Below, piece by piece: positions 1 to 8,602 of a DNA stretch of 52,254 nucleotides; the first letter of the stretch is position 1, and every line of letters starts with the position of its first letter. The position numbers were made by a program, and so were the translations under genes. The notes below the pieces were generated by a model that saw only the letters and a program-made list of their open reading frames with translations, had not been told where the DNA came from and ran no database searches. This stretch comes from Vreelandella subglaciescola (GTDB taxonomy: Bacteria > Pseudomonadota > Gammaproteobacteria > Pseudomonadales > Halomonadaceae), in contig JAKDRW010000010.1 in assembly GCA_030454225.1 (NCBI GenBank), positions 1-52,254 on the forward strand, read 5' to 3'.

Positions 1-87
1 TATTAGCCTGCTTGGCTATAACAGGGGTTGTATTATATGCTGCCGCCCTCAAATAGCCGCCACGCTCGCTTACGCACGGTGATTAAT

Positions 88-1356
88 ATGCACTGGATAT
101 GGAAAAAATACGCTGATACCTCGCTGATCCTGCGCGTTACGATTGCGTTGGTGGCGGGCGTTGCCGTGGGGCTGCTGGGCAGTGCAGACGTGGTTGGCTG
201 GCTTTCACCGCTGGGCGATCTGCTGCTGCGGCTGCTGACCTTTTTGATCGTGCCGATTGTGCTGTTCACCCTGATGGTGGGCATCAACCAGTCGCGCGAG
301 GGCAGTGTGGGGCGCGTGGGGCGCAAGGTGTTTGTTTACTATCTGGCAAGCTCGGCGCTGGCGATTATCGTGGGCCTGGCGGTGGCCACGCTGTTCAACC
401 CCGGCAGCGGCATGACCCTGGACGATAGCGCAAGCTTCTCGGTGCCGGAGAATCCGGGGCTGGTGGATGTGCTGCTTAACATCGTGCCGGGCAATATTCT
501 GCAGGCGTTTGTCGATCTCAACATGCTGGGCATCATCTTCACCGCGCTGGTATTCGGCATCGCGCTGTTGAAGCTTCGCGAGTCCGGCAGCGAGCGCCAG
601 TCAAGAATCGGCGAGCGGCTGTACGAGGTGCTTGAAGCGCTCAACGAGGTAACGCTCAAGGTCATGGCGGGGGTGCTGCATTACGTGCCCATCGGCGTGT
701 TTGCCATCGTCGCTGATACCGTCAGCCGTCAGGGCATGGGCACGCTGTTGTCGCTGGGCGATATGGTCATGGTGCTTTACGTCGCGCTGGGTATTCAGCT
801 GCTGCTTTACTGCGGTGCCATGCGGCTGTTTGGCGTCAGGCTCGGGGCGTTTTTCCGCGAGGCGCGCACGCCCATGGCGACGGCCTTTGCCACCCAGAGC
901 AGCTCCGGCACGCTGCCGCTGACCATCAACGCGGCCGACCGGCTGGGGATTCCCAAAACGATTTACGGCTTCAGCCTGCCGCTGGGCGCGACCCTCAACA
1001 TGGACGGCGCGGCCATCCGCATTGCCATTTCCGCGGTGTTTGCCGCCAACGTGATCGGCGCGCCGCTGGACTTCATAAGCATGGTGCAGATCGTGCTGAT
1101 CGGTACGCTGGTATCGGTAGGCACCGCCGGCGTGCCCGGGGCGGGCATCATCATGATTGCCACGGTGTTTGCCCAGGTGGGGCTGCCGATTGAAACCGTG
1201 GCGCTGCTCACCGCCATTGATGCGCTGGTGGGCATGGGCTGCACCGCGCTGAACGTCACCGGTGATCTGGTCGGCACCTCGATCATTACCCGCAGTGAAG
1301 GTGGCAAGCTGGCCGAACAGCCGGCGCGGGAAGCTACCTGCGGCGCGGAAAGCTGA
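88..1356 (+). CDS. Dicarboxylate/amino acid:cation symporter (DAACS family)
   Basis: Inner-membrane secondary transporter of the GltP/DctA/GltT type, which imports glutamate, aspartate or C4-dicarboxylates with Na+ or H+. The 422-aa protein is hydrophobic throughout and carries the two family hallmarks: the serine-rich hairpin SSSGTLP near residues 271-277 and LGATLNMDG about 30 residues later. Length is normal for the family. The frame stays open to a TTG at 28 and an ATG at 37, but I chose the ATG at 88 because GGTGAT lies 5 nt upstream and the protein then begins just before the first membrane helix. The substrate cannot be read from the sequence. A deaminase gene follows 41 bp downstream on the same strand and may be co-transcribed. 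Confidence 0.9.
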   Translation: MHWIWKKYADTSLILRVTIALVAGVAVGLLGSADVVGWLSPLGDLLLRLLTFLIVPIVLFTLMVGINQSREGSVGRVGRKVFVYYLASSALAIIVGLAVATLFNPGSGMTLDDSASFSVPENPGLVDVLLNIVPGNILQAFVDLNMLGIIFTALVFGIALLKLRESGSERQSRIGERLYEVLEALNEVTLKVMAGVLHYVPIGVFAIVADTVSRQGMGTLLSLGDMVMVLYVALGIQLLLYCGAMRLFGVRLGAFFREARTPMATAFATQSSSGTLPLTINAADRLGIPKTIYGFSLPLGATLNMDGAAIRIAISAVFAANVIGAPLDFISMVQIVLIGTLVSVGTAGVPGAGIIMIATVFAQVGLPIETVALLTAIDALVGMGCTALNVTGDLVGTSIITRSEGGKLAEQPAREATCGAES

Positions 1357-1397
1357 TAACGTCTGTTGCCTATCCATTGATGCCAAGGGAGACAGCC

Positions 1398-1889
1398 ATG
1401 ATTGCCGATTACGAGCGGACGTACTTGGAGCGCAGCGTTGCGCTGGCCAAAGAAGCGCTGGCACACGGCGACGAGCCGTTTGGCAGCGTGCTGGTAAGCG
1501 CCGAGGGCAAGATTCTCAAGGAAGACCGCAACCGCATTGCCGGGGGGGACGCCACGCGCCACCCGGAAATTGCGCTGGCCTACTGGGCGGTAGAGCACCT
1601 GACGCCAGACGAACGCGCCGCCGCCACCGTGTATACCTCGGGCGAGCACTGTCCGATGTGCGCCGCCGCCCACGGCTGGGTGGGGCTCGGGCGCATTGTC
1701 TACGTCAGTTCATCAAAGCAGCTGGGCGAGTGGCTAAGCGCAATGGATGTGCCGCCGGGGCCGGTGGCTACGCTGCCTATCGAGCAGATCGTGCCTGATT
1801 TGACGGTAGACGGCCCGGTGGCCGATATGGCCGCGACCATGCAGGCGCTGCACCGCGAGTATCATGCCAAAGGGTATAGTAAGGCATAA
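1398..1889 (+). CDS. Nucleoside/guanine deaminase (cytidine-deaminase fold)
   Basis: Zinc-dependent deaminase of the CDA superfamily, acting on a base or nucleoside (guanine, adenosine or similar) in the cytoplasm. The 163-aa protein has the zinc and proton-shuttle motifs: His55-x-Glu57 (HPE) and Cys85-x-x-Cys88 (CPMC). The usual proline before the first Cys is a histidine here. Guanine deaminases and TadA-like tRNA deaminases share this fold; I favour a free base or nucleoside deaminase because the sequence diverges from TadA. In-frame TTG 1377 and ATG 1380 exist, but AAGGGA at 1385-1390 is well placed for the ATG at 1398. It ends 11 bp from the convergent rlpA-like gene. Confidence 0.8.
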   Translation: MIADYERTYLERSVALAKEALAHGDEPFGSVLVSAEGKILKEDRNRIAGGDATRHPEIALAYWAVEHLTPDERAAATVYTSGEHCPMCAAAHGWVGLGRIVYVSSSKQLGEWLSAMDVPPGPVATLPIEQIVPDLTVDGPVADMAATMQALHREYHAKGYSKA

Positions 1890-1900
1890 GCGCCGCTCGC

Positions 1901-2332
1901 TTACTTGACTACCGTTACCTTGACCGAGGCGACGCCGCGCTTGAGCATGCCGAGCTTGCGCGCGGCGCGCTTGGACAGATCAATAATGCGCCCGCGCACG
2001 TAAGGGCCGCGGTCGTTAATGGTCACTTCAACGCTTTGCCCGGTCGCTGGGCGAGTCACTTCTACCGTGGTGCCAAGCGGCAAACTGGGGTGCGCGGCGG
2101 TTAGCGACTGCTGGTCAAACGGCGTGCCGCTAGCCGTGAGCGCACCCTGAAAACGATCGCTATAGTAAGACGCCATGCCTTGCTGCCCCTGGGGGGCGCT
2201 GTCAGCCAATGCCGGGCTTGTGGCAAGGGCGCTGCAGGCGAGCGTGCAGGCGGCAAAACCGGCGGCGCGGCGGGAGCAGCGCTTAAGTCGCGGCGTGATA
2301 GACAGCGGCGACGTAAAAGGACAAGCGGCCAT
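1901..2332 (-). CDS. RlpA-like septal ring protein (double-psi beta-barrel)
   Basis: Small exported protein with the RlpA double-psi beta-barrel domain. In Pseudomonas RlpA is a lytic transglycosylase that cleaves glycan strands lacking stem peptides. Seen: an N-terminal basic stretch, a hydrophobic segment ending ALA-D (likely signal peptidase I site), then the barrel from GMASYYSDRFQG to the C-terminus, including NDRGPYVRGRIIDLS. There is no SPOR domain and no good lipobox, so it may be a free periplasmic protein rather than a lipoprotein. At 143 aa it is a minimal family version. The start is the ATG at 2332, 7 nt from GGAGG; the ATG at 2338 is too close to that site. Convergent with the deaminase gene. 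Confidence 0.85.
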   Translation of the reverse strand: MAACPFTSPLSITPRLKRCSRRAAGFAACTLACSALATSPALADSAPQGQQGMASYYSDRFQGALTASGTPFDQQSLTAAHPSLPLGTTVEVTRPATGQSVEVTINDRGPYVRGRIIDLSKRAARKLGMLKRGVASVKVTVVK

Positions 2333-2433
2333 CGGCATACCTCCAGAGGTCCACCTCACTAGCTTGCGGGGGCTCAGGCGCTTAAAGGAGAAAGTCGCGT
2401 CAAGATTACCGCTTCACCGCTAGCCAGGCAACC

Positions 2434-4245
2434 TCAAACGCGGCCGAGCTGGCCGTCCAGGTAGCGGGGTTTGGCGGCGTACATATCACCGTCGGCCTTT
2501 TTTAACAGCTCCTCCAGGCTGGTGTGTTGGCCGCTGACGGCGCAGTAAACGCTGGCGCCAATACTGACGCCAACGCTGACCTGCTGGCTTTCGGGCAGGC
2601 TGATGGGCTGACGCACGGCGTGGCTGATACGCGCGTGCATTTCGTTGAGCATGGCCGGGGTATCGTCCATGTTTTCCAACAGCATGATGAACTCGTCACC
2701 GCCAAAGCGGGCGCAATAATCTCCCGGACGAGTCAGGTGCTGCAAGCGGTTGGCCACCTGCTTGAGAACGAAATCCCCCGCTGCGTGGCCGTGTTCATCG
2801 TTTACTGGTTTGAAGCGGTCCAGATCGAGCATGAATAGCGCCACCGGCCGCTGTGTTCGAGCGCTGTGTGCAAGGGCCTCCTGGGCGCATTTCTCCAAGC
2901 CGTTACGGTTCAAAAGCCCCGTCAGCATATCGTGGTGTGCCATGCGCTCAAGCGCAGCGGTGCGCACGGCAACCTGGCGTTCAAGTACTGCTTCCTGGCT
3001 TTTCAGCGTGGTCACGACTTTTGCTTGTGCCTGTTCGGTTTGCTGCTTGAGCTGGTAAAAGCGCGACGCCAGCGCCAGCGCAAACAGCAGCATTTCCAGC
3101 GCCGAGCCAATTTGAATGCCGTGCAGCGTGACAAAGTTGGCGGGCAGTACTCCCAGATTGCGTAGCGCAAAGACGCCGGCGCCTGCCAGCAGTACCGACC
3201 AGCCCAGCATAAAGGCATAGGCGCCGGGAAAGCGCCGCCAGCTGGTGTAAGTCGCGCAGGCGAGCAGCAGCAGGGCGGTGGTCAGCCCGCAGGCATCCAT
3301 TAGCCGGAGCGCGGGCTGGGTTGGCAGCACGAGCGTGGCGATAAGGGCGATCCAGCAGGCGCCGCGCCAGCGCCCCAGCGCCTGATGCCAGCGCGGACAG
3401 TAAAGGCAGGTATTGAGAAAGCTTTGGGCAAAACGCGTGGCCATGGCAGCGGCCAGCACGAAACCGGCAGCCACCAGCCGCGCGGTCTCGTTGGCCAAGG
3501 CATTCCAGAAGATCAGCGTGCCCATGCCGTTAAACGCCAGAACGGCGAGGGTAAAGCTGAATAGAAACAGCGCGTAGTGCAAAAAAACCTGTTCTTTCAA
3601 CCCGATAAACAGCATCAGGTGATATAGGCCCAGCGCCATGAGCACGCCAAAGTAGGTGGCAAGCCAAAATGTGGCCTGATCATTTTGAGTGTAAAACGCT
3701 TCGGGCGTCATCAGCCGATAGTTGAGCACCTTGCTGCCCGCCGTCTCCACGCGGGTATAAAGCGTTATTTGCTCCTGCGCGGCAAGCGTCAGCGGAAACG
3801 CCATCTGGCGGCGCCCCAGCGCGCGGGTTTCCACCGGCATGGCACTGCCGCTTTCAAGCCTCTGGCTAGCCGTTTTACCCACGCGATAAAGCGTGACGCG
3901 ATCAATCAGCGGAAACGCGAATACCACCATCCAGCGCTGGGTGCGCCCCGTGGCGTTGGCAAGCTCGGTACGCAGCCACGTGGGTGATGCGGTGTAGCCA
4001 AAGTTGAGATCCTCAGGTGCGCTAACGGCGGTGAACGCCGCCGTTTTTTGGCGTATATCGGCAAGGGTAAGCGTGCCGCCGGAGTCATGGTAATAGGCCG
4101 TATGCGAATCCAGCTGATAGCCGGGCTCGCCGGCGTAGAGGTTGAGCGGATCGGCCAGCGCCGGCAGGGAAAAGACGATGAGCAGCAGGCACAGTGCAAG
4201 CCACCGCGGCACTGGGCTGGATAATAAGGGGGAGAGATCGGGCAT
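2434..4245 (-). CDS. Diguanylate cyclase with 7TM-DISM sensory module
   Basis: Membrane-bound diguanylate cyclase predicted to make c-di-GMP in response to an envelope or extracellular signal. The 603-aa protein has a signal-like hydrophobic N-terminus ending LPALA, a periplasmic 7TMR-DISMED2-type domain (about residues 30-170), about seven transmembrane helices, a short coiled coil (LKQQTEQAQAK region) and a C-terminal GGDEF domain. GGDEF itself is intact at residues 515-519, and the inhibitory I-site RxxD (RPGD, residues 506-509) is present five residues upstream, so product inhibition is expected. I chose the ATG at 4245, with GGAAG upstream, just before the signal sequence; the frame is open to 4377. 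No EAL or HD-GYP partner lies nearby. Confidence 0.9.
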   Translation of the reverse strand: MPDLSPLLSSPVPRWLALCLLLIVFSLPALADPLNLYAGEPGYQLDSHTAYYHDSGGTLTLADIRQKTAAFTAVSAPEDLNFGYTASPTWLRTELANATGRTQRWMVVFAFPLIDRVTLYRVGKTASQRLESGSAMPVETRALGRRQMAFPLTLAAQEQITLYTRVETAGSKVLNYRLMTPEAFYTQNDQATFWLATYFGVLMALGLYHLMLFIGLKEQVFLHYALFLFSFTLAVLAFNGMGTLIFWNALANETARLVAAGFVLAAAMATRFAQSFLNTCLYCPRWHQALGRWRGACWIALIATLVLPTQPALRLMDACGLTTALLLLACATYTSWRRFPGAYAFMLGWSVLLAGAGVFALRNLGVLPANFVTLHGIQIGSALEMLLFALALASRFYQLKQQTEQAQAKVVTTLKSQEAVLERQVAVRTAALERMAHHDMLTGLLNRNGLEKCAQEALAHSARTQRPVALFMLDLDRFKPVNDEHGHAAGDFVLKQVANRLQHLTRPGDYCARFGGDEFIMLLENMDDTPAMLNEMHARISHAVRQPISLPESQQVSVGVSIGASVYCAVSGQHTSLEELLKKADGDMYAAKPRYLDGQLGRV

Positions 4246-4740
4246 GGCGGCGCTTCCATTATTATTATGCATGACTATCGCAAAACCATTGCCGGCAGGC
4301 GCTGCCTCTTCGTAAAGAATTGACCTGCGTAAAAGATTCGGTCTGATAGCCCAGCTTCTGCCGTCGCTGATAATCATGCTTATTATTTATTGACGCGCCT
4401 CGGCGACGAGACCTGTCGATGAGCCTGATAAGGCCTAATGAAAAGTCTAAGTCCTGTGAGACTTTTTTGCCCCATTCAAATGAAGGGGGAGCGACTTATA
4501 TGGTAGCAACGTTAAGCCGCTGCCGGCTGATAGCAGTCGCCGTCGGCCTCAGGCAGGCTCCGGATTTATCGGCCTGAATTTGACGCGAAGGGGGAAAGCC
4601 CGGCGCGGCGCTTCTCGCCGGCGCTATTGTCGTCTCGCAGGATGTGTCAGGCCAACCTTTATCATCCTAGCTTTAATTAAGTGATGGCCGTAAGAGTTAC
4701 GACCAAAAGATGGGTGTATTAAGTCTTAATAATGAGTAAT
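4246..4740. other. Intergenic region, about 495 bp, no gene recognised
   Basis: Lies between ltaE and the diguanylate cyclase gene, both on the minus strand, so it should hold the end of the ltaE transcript and the cyclase promoter and leader. Visible structure: a 13-nt palindrome ATTAAG-T-CTTAAT at 4718-4730 just past the ltaE stop, the hairpin at 4441-4468 (listed separately), and a possible CAGGC/GCCTG stem within 4545-4580 on the minus strand. I looked for a c-di-GMP (GEMM) riboswitch and could not find its conserved core. No convincing open frame other than extensions of the cyclase gene. Confidence 0.5.
4441..4468. terminator. Terminator-like hairpin with T run
   Basis: Inverted repeat AAAAGTCT-N10-AGACTTTT followed by two further T (six in a row) on the plus strand. 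The stem is 8 bp and AT-rich. On the minus strand the run after the stem is four T. It sits 270 bp past the ltaE stop and upstream of the cyclase gene, so it could end ltaE readthrough or be a leader structure. No plus-strand gene ends here. Confidence 0.4.
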
Positions 4741-5754
4741 TTAATTCTTTGGATGATTAAAATAGGCTTGGAGCACGGCAATGACTTTGTCGATATCTGT
4801 GTCACTGACATCGCGGTGGGTCACCAGCCGAGCGCTGTCGAGCAAATCAATCAGAATGTCGTGCTCGCCAAGCCAGGCGGCCAGCGGCTCTGCATGGCGC
4901 TGGGGAAAGTCGGCAAAGACCATGTTGGTGGCCTGCGATGTCACCGTGACGCCCGGCAGGTTGGCAAGGCCGCGGGCCAGCGTTTCGGCGCGGCGGTGGT
5001 CGTCGGCAAGGCTTGGCAGGTGATGCTCAAGGGCGTGCCAGCAGGCCGCTGCAATGATGCCCGACTGGCGCATGCCGCCGCCGGTCACCTTGCGCCAACG
5101 GCGCGCGCGGTCGATCAGCGCCTGCGAGCCAACCAGCACCGAGCCGATGGGCGCGCCAAGCCCCTTGGAGAAGCACAGCGACACGCTGTCGAACGGTTCA
5201 CACAGCGCGGCCAGCGGCGTATCGGTGGCAACGGCGGCGTTGAACAGCCGCGCGCCGTCCAGGTGGGTGGCAAGGCCGTATTCGCGGGCAACCGCGGTGG
5301 CCGCCTGGGTGTAAGAGTGGGGCAGCACCTTGCCGCCGATGGTGTTTTCCAGCGCCAGAAGGCGAGTGCGGGCAAAGTGGAAGTCGTCGGCCTTGACCGC
5401 CGTGCGTATCTTCTCCAGCGGCAGGCTGCCGTCGGCGGCGTTTTCCACCGGTTGGGGCTGAATGCTGCCCAGCACGGCGGCGCCGCCGCCCTCAAAGCCG
5501 TAGGTATGCGCCTGCTGACCCACGATGTATTCATCACCGCGCGCACAGTGCGCCATCAGCGCCACCAGGTTGCTTTGGGTGCCGCTGGGAAACAGCAGCG
5601 CGGTCTGCTTGCCGGTCTGCTCCGCCACCGCCTGCTCAAAGGCATTCACTGTGGGGTCATCGCCCCAGACGTCGTCGCCCACCGGGGCGGCGCACATGGC
5701 CTCAAGCATGGCTGCAGAGGGGCGGGTGACGGTATCGCTGCGTAGATCAATCAT
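4741..5754 (-). CDS. ltaE: Low-specificity L-threonine aldolase
   Basis: PLP enzyme that cleaves L-threonine and L-allo-threonine to glycine and acetaldehyde in the cytoplasm. The 337-aa protein begins with the family signature IDLRSDTVTRP, has GDDVWGDDPTV near residue 30 and FPSGTQSN near residue 55, and places the Schiff-base lysine at K197 in FSKGLGAP, the same number as in E. coli LtaE. Length is normal. GGAGC lies 7 nt before the ATG. The ABC exporter gene ends 61 bp upstream on the same strand with a hairpin in between, so co-transcription is uncertain. Confidence 0.95.
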   Translation of the reverse strand: MIDLRSDTVTRPSAAMLEAMCAAPVGDDVWGDDPTVNAFEQAVAEQTGKQTALLFPSGTQSNLVALMAHCARGDEYIVGQQAHTYGFEGGGAAVLGSIQPQPVENAADGSLPLEKIRTAVKADDFHFARTRLLALENTIGGKVLPHSYTQAATAVAREYGLATHLDGARLFNAAVATDTPLAALCEPFDSVSLCFSKGLGAPIGSVLVGSQALIDRARRWRKVTGGGMRQSGIIAAACWHALEHHLPSLADDHRRAETLARGLANLPGVTVTSQATNMVFADFPQRHAEPLAAWLGEHDILIDLLDSARLVTHRDVSDTDIDKVIAVLQAYFNHPKN

Positions 5755-5768
5755 GCTGTTGCTCCAAA

Positions 5769-5810
5769 ATAAAAGGGGGCGTCAAAGGCGCCATCCGAAC
5801 GGCGCTTGAC
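5769..5810 (-). terminator. Possible terminator or attenuator between ABC exporter gene and ltaE
   Basis: Read on the minus strand: GTCAA-GCGCC, an 8-nt loop, GGCGC-CT-TTGAC (two-base bulge), then GCCCCC and TTTTATTTT. The stem is 10 bp with a bulge, but five C separate it from the T-rich stretch, so a classical intrinsic terminator is not assured. It lies directly before the ltaE ribosome-binding site and could also affect ltaE translation. Confidence 0.35.
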
Positions 5811-5815
5811 AGCCG

Positions 5816-7693
5816 CTACTGGTAGCCTTTGGCCTGCAGGCGGAACAGGAAGGCGTAGCGGCCGTTTTGTGCCAGCAAACCGGCGTGGGTGCCGCGCTCG
5901 ATAATGCGCCCGCGATCCACCACGAAAATCTGTTCGGCGCTTCTCACCGTCGAGAAGCGGTGCGAGATGAGAATCGTCATCTTGTCGCGGCTGTGCTCGC
6001 GAAAACGTGCAAAAACCTCGGCCTCGGCGGCGGGGTCCATCGCCGCGGTGGGCTCGTCGAGCACCAGAATGTCGGCGTTTTCGCGCATATACGCCCGCGA
6101 TAGGGCGATTTTCTGCCACTGCCCGCCGGAAAGCTCCTGCCCGTTCTTGAACCAGCGCCCCAGCTGGGTGTGATAGCCCTGATCCATCTGCTGAATGAAG
6201 TCGTCGGCCATGCCGTGGCGCGCGGCGTCCTGCCAGCGGGTTTCATCGCTGAAGGCGTGGGTATCGCCGACGCCGAGATTTTCGCCTACCGGCAGCTGGT
6301 AGCGCACGAAGTCCTGAAAGATCACCCCCACGCGCTCGCGCAGCGCCACGGCGTCCCAGTCGCGAAGGTCGGTGCCGTCGAGCACAATGCGCCCGCGTGT
6401 GGGCGCATAAAGCCGCGTGAGCAGCTTGATCAGGGTGGTCTTGCCCGAGCCGTTTTCGCCCACCAGCGCCAGGCTCTGGCCCGGCGTCAGGTGCAGCGAA
6501 ATATCGTGCAGCACTGTCTTGCCGCCGGGGTAGGCAAAGCTTACGTCCTCAAAGCGTAGGCCGTCGCCGGGGACTATGCCTTGGGTCCGAGTGCCCGACT
6601 CGGCCTCGACGGGCTCTTCCAGGTATTCGTACAGGTTGGACAAATACAGGTTGTCTTCGTACATCCCGCTGATGGCGGTCAGGCTTGCCGACAGCGCCCC
6701 CTGGCCCTGCTTGAATACCATCAGGTACATGGTCATCTGGCCCAGCGTCAGCATGCCCATCACGGTTTCCGCCACCACCCAGCCGTAGGCGGCGTAAAAC
6801 GTCAGCGTGCCCAAAAGACCCAGCGCAAAGCCCCAGCTCTCGCGGCGCAGTGTCAGCCGCCGCTCCTCGGTGAACAGGCGGGTGAAAATCGCCCGGTAAC
6901 GCGCGAGAAACAATCCCTCAAGGCCAAATAGCTTTACTTCCTTGATGCTGTCTTCCCGGGCGAGCACGGTTTCCAGATACATCTGCATGCGCGACTGGGG
7001 CGAGCGCCAACGGAACAGGCGGAAAGCCTCGCCGGAAAATTTGGCTTCGGAAATAAACACCGGCAGTGCGCCGACCACCAGCACCAGCAGCGCCCAGGGC
7101 GAAAACTGCACCAGCAGCACGCCGAAGCTTGCCAGCGAGATCGCGTTTTGCAGCAGCGCAAACGTCTTGTTGACCAGCCCCAGCGGGCGGGTCGAGGCCT
7201 CGCGGCGGGCGCGGGTGAGCTTGTCGTAAAGCTCCGAGTCCTCGAACTGACCAAGCGAAAGGGTGCCGGCTTTTTCGAGGATCATGACGTTGACGCGGTG
7301 CCCCAGCTGCGCGCGCAACAGCGACTGCTGCGCGGCCAGCCCGCGCTGGGCCAGCGCAATCAGTGCGATAATCGCGCCTTCAAATGCCACCAGCCACAGC
7401 ACCGGAGTCAGGCTCTGGTGAAGCGGCACAGGCGCGTCGGCCTGATGGGCGTCCATCGCCGTCACCACGCCGTCGACGATCAGCTGGCCCACCCAGGCTG
7501 TCACCGCCGGCAGTATGCCGGCTACCAGCGTGCACAGCGCCAGCCCCAGCATCATCGCGCGCGAGGTTTGCCACACCAGCAAAAGCGCCCGGCTGCTGTA
7601 GCGAAAGACGCCGAGAAAGCCGCTCACCGGCGGTGGGCGGCGGCCCTGATCGGGTGCGGCAGAATGCGAATGTGTGGCGCGGGATGAAGACAA
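5816..7693 (-). CDS. ABC transporter, fused permease and ATPase (exporter type)
   Basis: Half-size ABC exporter, expected to work as a homodimer in the inner membrane. The 625-aa protein has an N-terminal transmembrane domain (roughly residues 40-340, up to six helices) and a C-terminal nucleotide-binding domain with Walker A GENGSGKTT (about residue 411), signature LSGGQ (about 519) and Walker B LVLDEPTAAMD (about 541). The D-loop and a switch histidine (ISHRFST) follow, so the ATPase should be active. The substrate is unknown; lipid, peptide and drug exporters all share this layout. The reading frame can only begin at a TTG (7693), with GGTGG upstream, since a stop lies shortly before it and no ATG precedes the conserved region. 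Confidence 0.88.
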   Translation of the reverse strand: MSSSRATHSHSAAPDQGRRPPPVSGFLGVFRYSSRALLLVWQTSRAMMLGLALCTLVAGILPAVTAWVGQLIVDGVVTAMDAHQADAPVPLHQSLTPVLWLVAFEGAIIALIALAQRGLAAQQSLLRAQLGHRVNVMILEKAGTLSLGQFEDSELYDKLTRARREASTRPLGLVNKTFALLQNAISLASFGVLLVQFSPWALLVLVVGALPVFISEAKFSGEAFRLFRWRSPQSRMQMYLETVLAREDSIKEVKLFGLEGLFLARYRAIFTRLFTEERRLTLRRESWGFALGLLGTLTFYAAYGWVVAETVMGMLTLGQMTMYLMVFKQGQGALSASLTAISGMYEDNLYLSNLYEYLEEPVEAESGTRTQGIVPGDGLRFEDVSFAYPGGKTVLHDISLHLTPGQSLALVGENGSGKTTLIKLLTRLYAPTRGRIVLDGTDLRDWDAVALRERVGVIFQDFVRYQLPVGENLGVGDTHAFSDETRWQDAARHGMADDFIQQMDQGYHTQLGRWFKNGQELSGGQWQKIALSRAYMRENADILVLDEPTAAMDPAAEAEVFARFREHSRDKMTILISHRFSTVRSAEQIFVVDRGRIIERGTHAGLLAQNGRYAFLFRLQAKGYQ

Positions 7694-7755
7694 CGAATAA
7701 CCACCGGTCAGTGAGAAAGTGCGTTAGTGAAACATGCGTCAGTGAAGGCCAGCGT

Positions 7756-8481
7756 TTAACGCTGGGCAAGATGCTGTGATTGCGCCGCGCCGCAGCTGGG
7801 GTAGGCCGAGGTTGCCAGCCATTCTTCATCGGGATAGTAGGCGAACACGTACTGCTCGTCTTTCAGGCTGTCGATCAGCGGATTGATGACCTCGGCATTC
7901 ACCGCGGGGCAGCCGTGGCTACGCCCCAACCGGCCGTTGTCAGCAATAAACGACTCGCTGACATAGTCCGCGCCGTGAATCACGATAGCGCGGTCAAAGG
8001 CCTGATCGTTGACGTCGGGCTCAAGGCCGTCAAGGCGCAGCGAATAGCCGTTGCGCCCGTAGTAGCTGTTCATGGTGCGAAACAGTCCCAGGCTTGATTG
8101 GTGGCTGTCCGGTGTGTTGGAAAACGCCGTGGCCAACGCGTTGCCGGAGCCTTTGCCGTGCGACACCAGCTCTTTGAACAGCAGCTGGTGGTGCTCCAGG
8201 TCAAACACCCACAGGCGCGGCTTGTTGGACGAGCGCGAAAAATCGATCAGCGCCAGACGCTCGGCATTGGGGTCGGCGCAGCTGAGTGCCTGGGCGGCCA
8301 TGCGCAGCGCCTGGGGCGTGGCCTCGGGGGCCAGCAGCTTGAGCTGATGGTGCAGTGGCGTGGTGCCGGCGGCGGGCAGGGCCGCCATGCGGGCAAAGAA
8401 ATCGGCGGCCTGCAGTGGTAACGTAACGGCGCAAAGGGATAAACCCAGTAGCAAGGCCGCGGCTTTTAAACGTAACGCCAT
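7756..8481 (-). CDS. Murein L,D-transpeptidase catalytic domain family protein (secreted)
   Basis: Predicted periplasmic cysteine transpeptidase of the YkuD-related PF13645 group, acting on peptidoglycan stem peptides. The 241-aa protein starts with a clear signal peptide (hydrophobic AAALLLGLSL to LQAAD). The catalytic region has IVIHGADY, then GRSHGCPAV with Cys191 as the expected nucleophile. The true substrate bond (3-3 cross-link, lipoprotein attachment or hydrolysis) cannot be told. I chose the ATG at 8481, with AGGA 8 nt upstream; the frame is open to 8748 but that would overlap the divergent transpeptidase gene and lose the signal peptide. The two genes share a 121-bp divergent promoter region. 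Confidence 0.82.
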   Translation of the reverse strand: MALRLKAAALLLGLSLCAVTLPLQAADFFARMAALPAAGTTPLHHQLKLLAPEATPQALRMAAQALSCADPNAERLALIDFSRSSNKPRLWVFDLEHHQLLFKELVSHGKGSGNALATAFSNTPDSHQSSLGLFRTMNSYYGRNGYSLRLDGLEPDVNDQAFDRAIVIHGADYVSESFIADNGRLGRSHGCPAVNAEVINPLIDSLKDEQYVFAYYPDEEWLATSAYPSCGAAQSQHLAQR

Positions 8482-8602
8482 GATCATCATCCTGATGGTG
8501 ATTAACAAACGGTAGAAGCGAATTAAAAAAACACGAGGCGCGCCCGCCATGAACCGCATCATGGCAGCGGCAAGACCGTCATCGTAACGCAAGGGGAAGG
8601 CG

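Noticed and set aside
4246-4740. c-di-GMP (GEMM) riboswitch before the diguanylate cyclase gene
   Set aside because: I could not find the conserved core or tetraloop-receptor segments on the minus strand.
4732-5745. 337-codon plus-strand frame opposite ltaE
   Set aside because: Mirror frame of a well-supported enzyme gene; no ribosome-binding site and no family.
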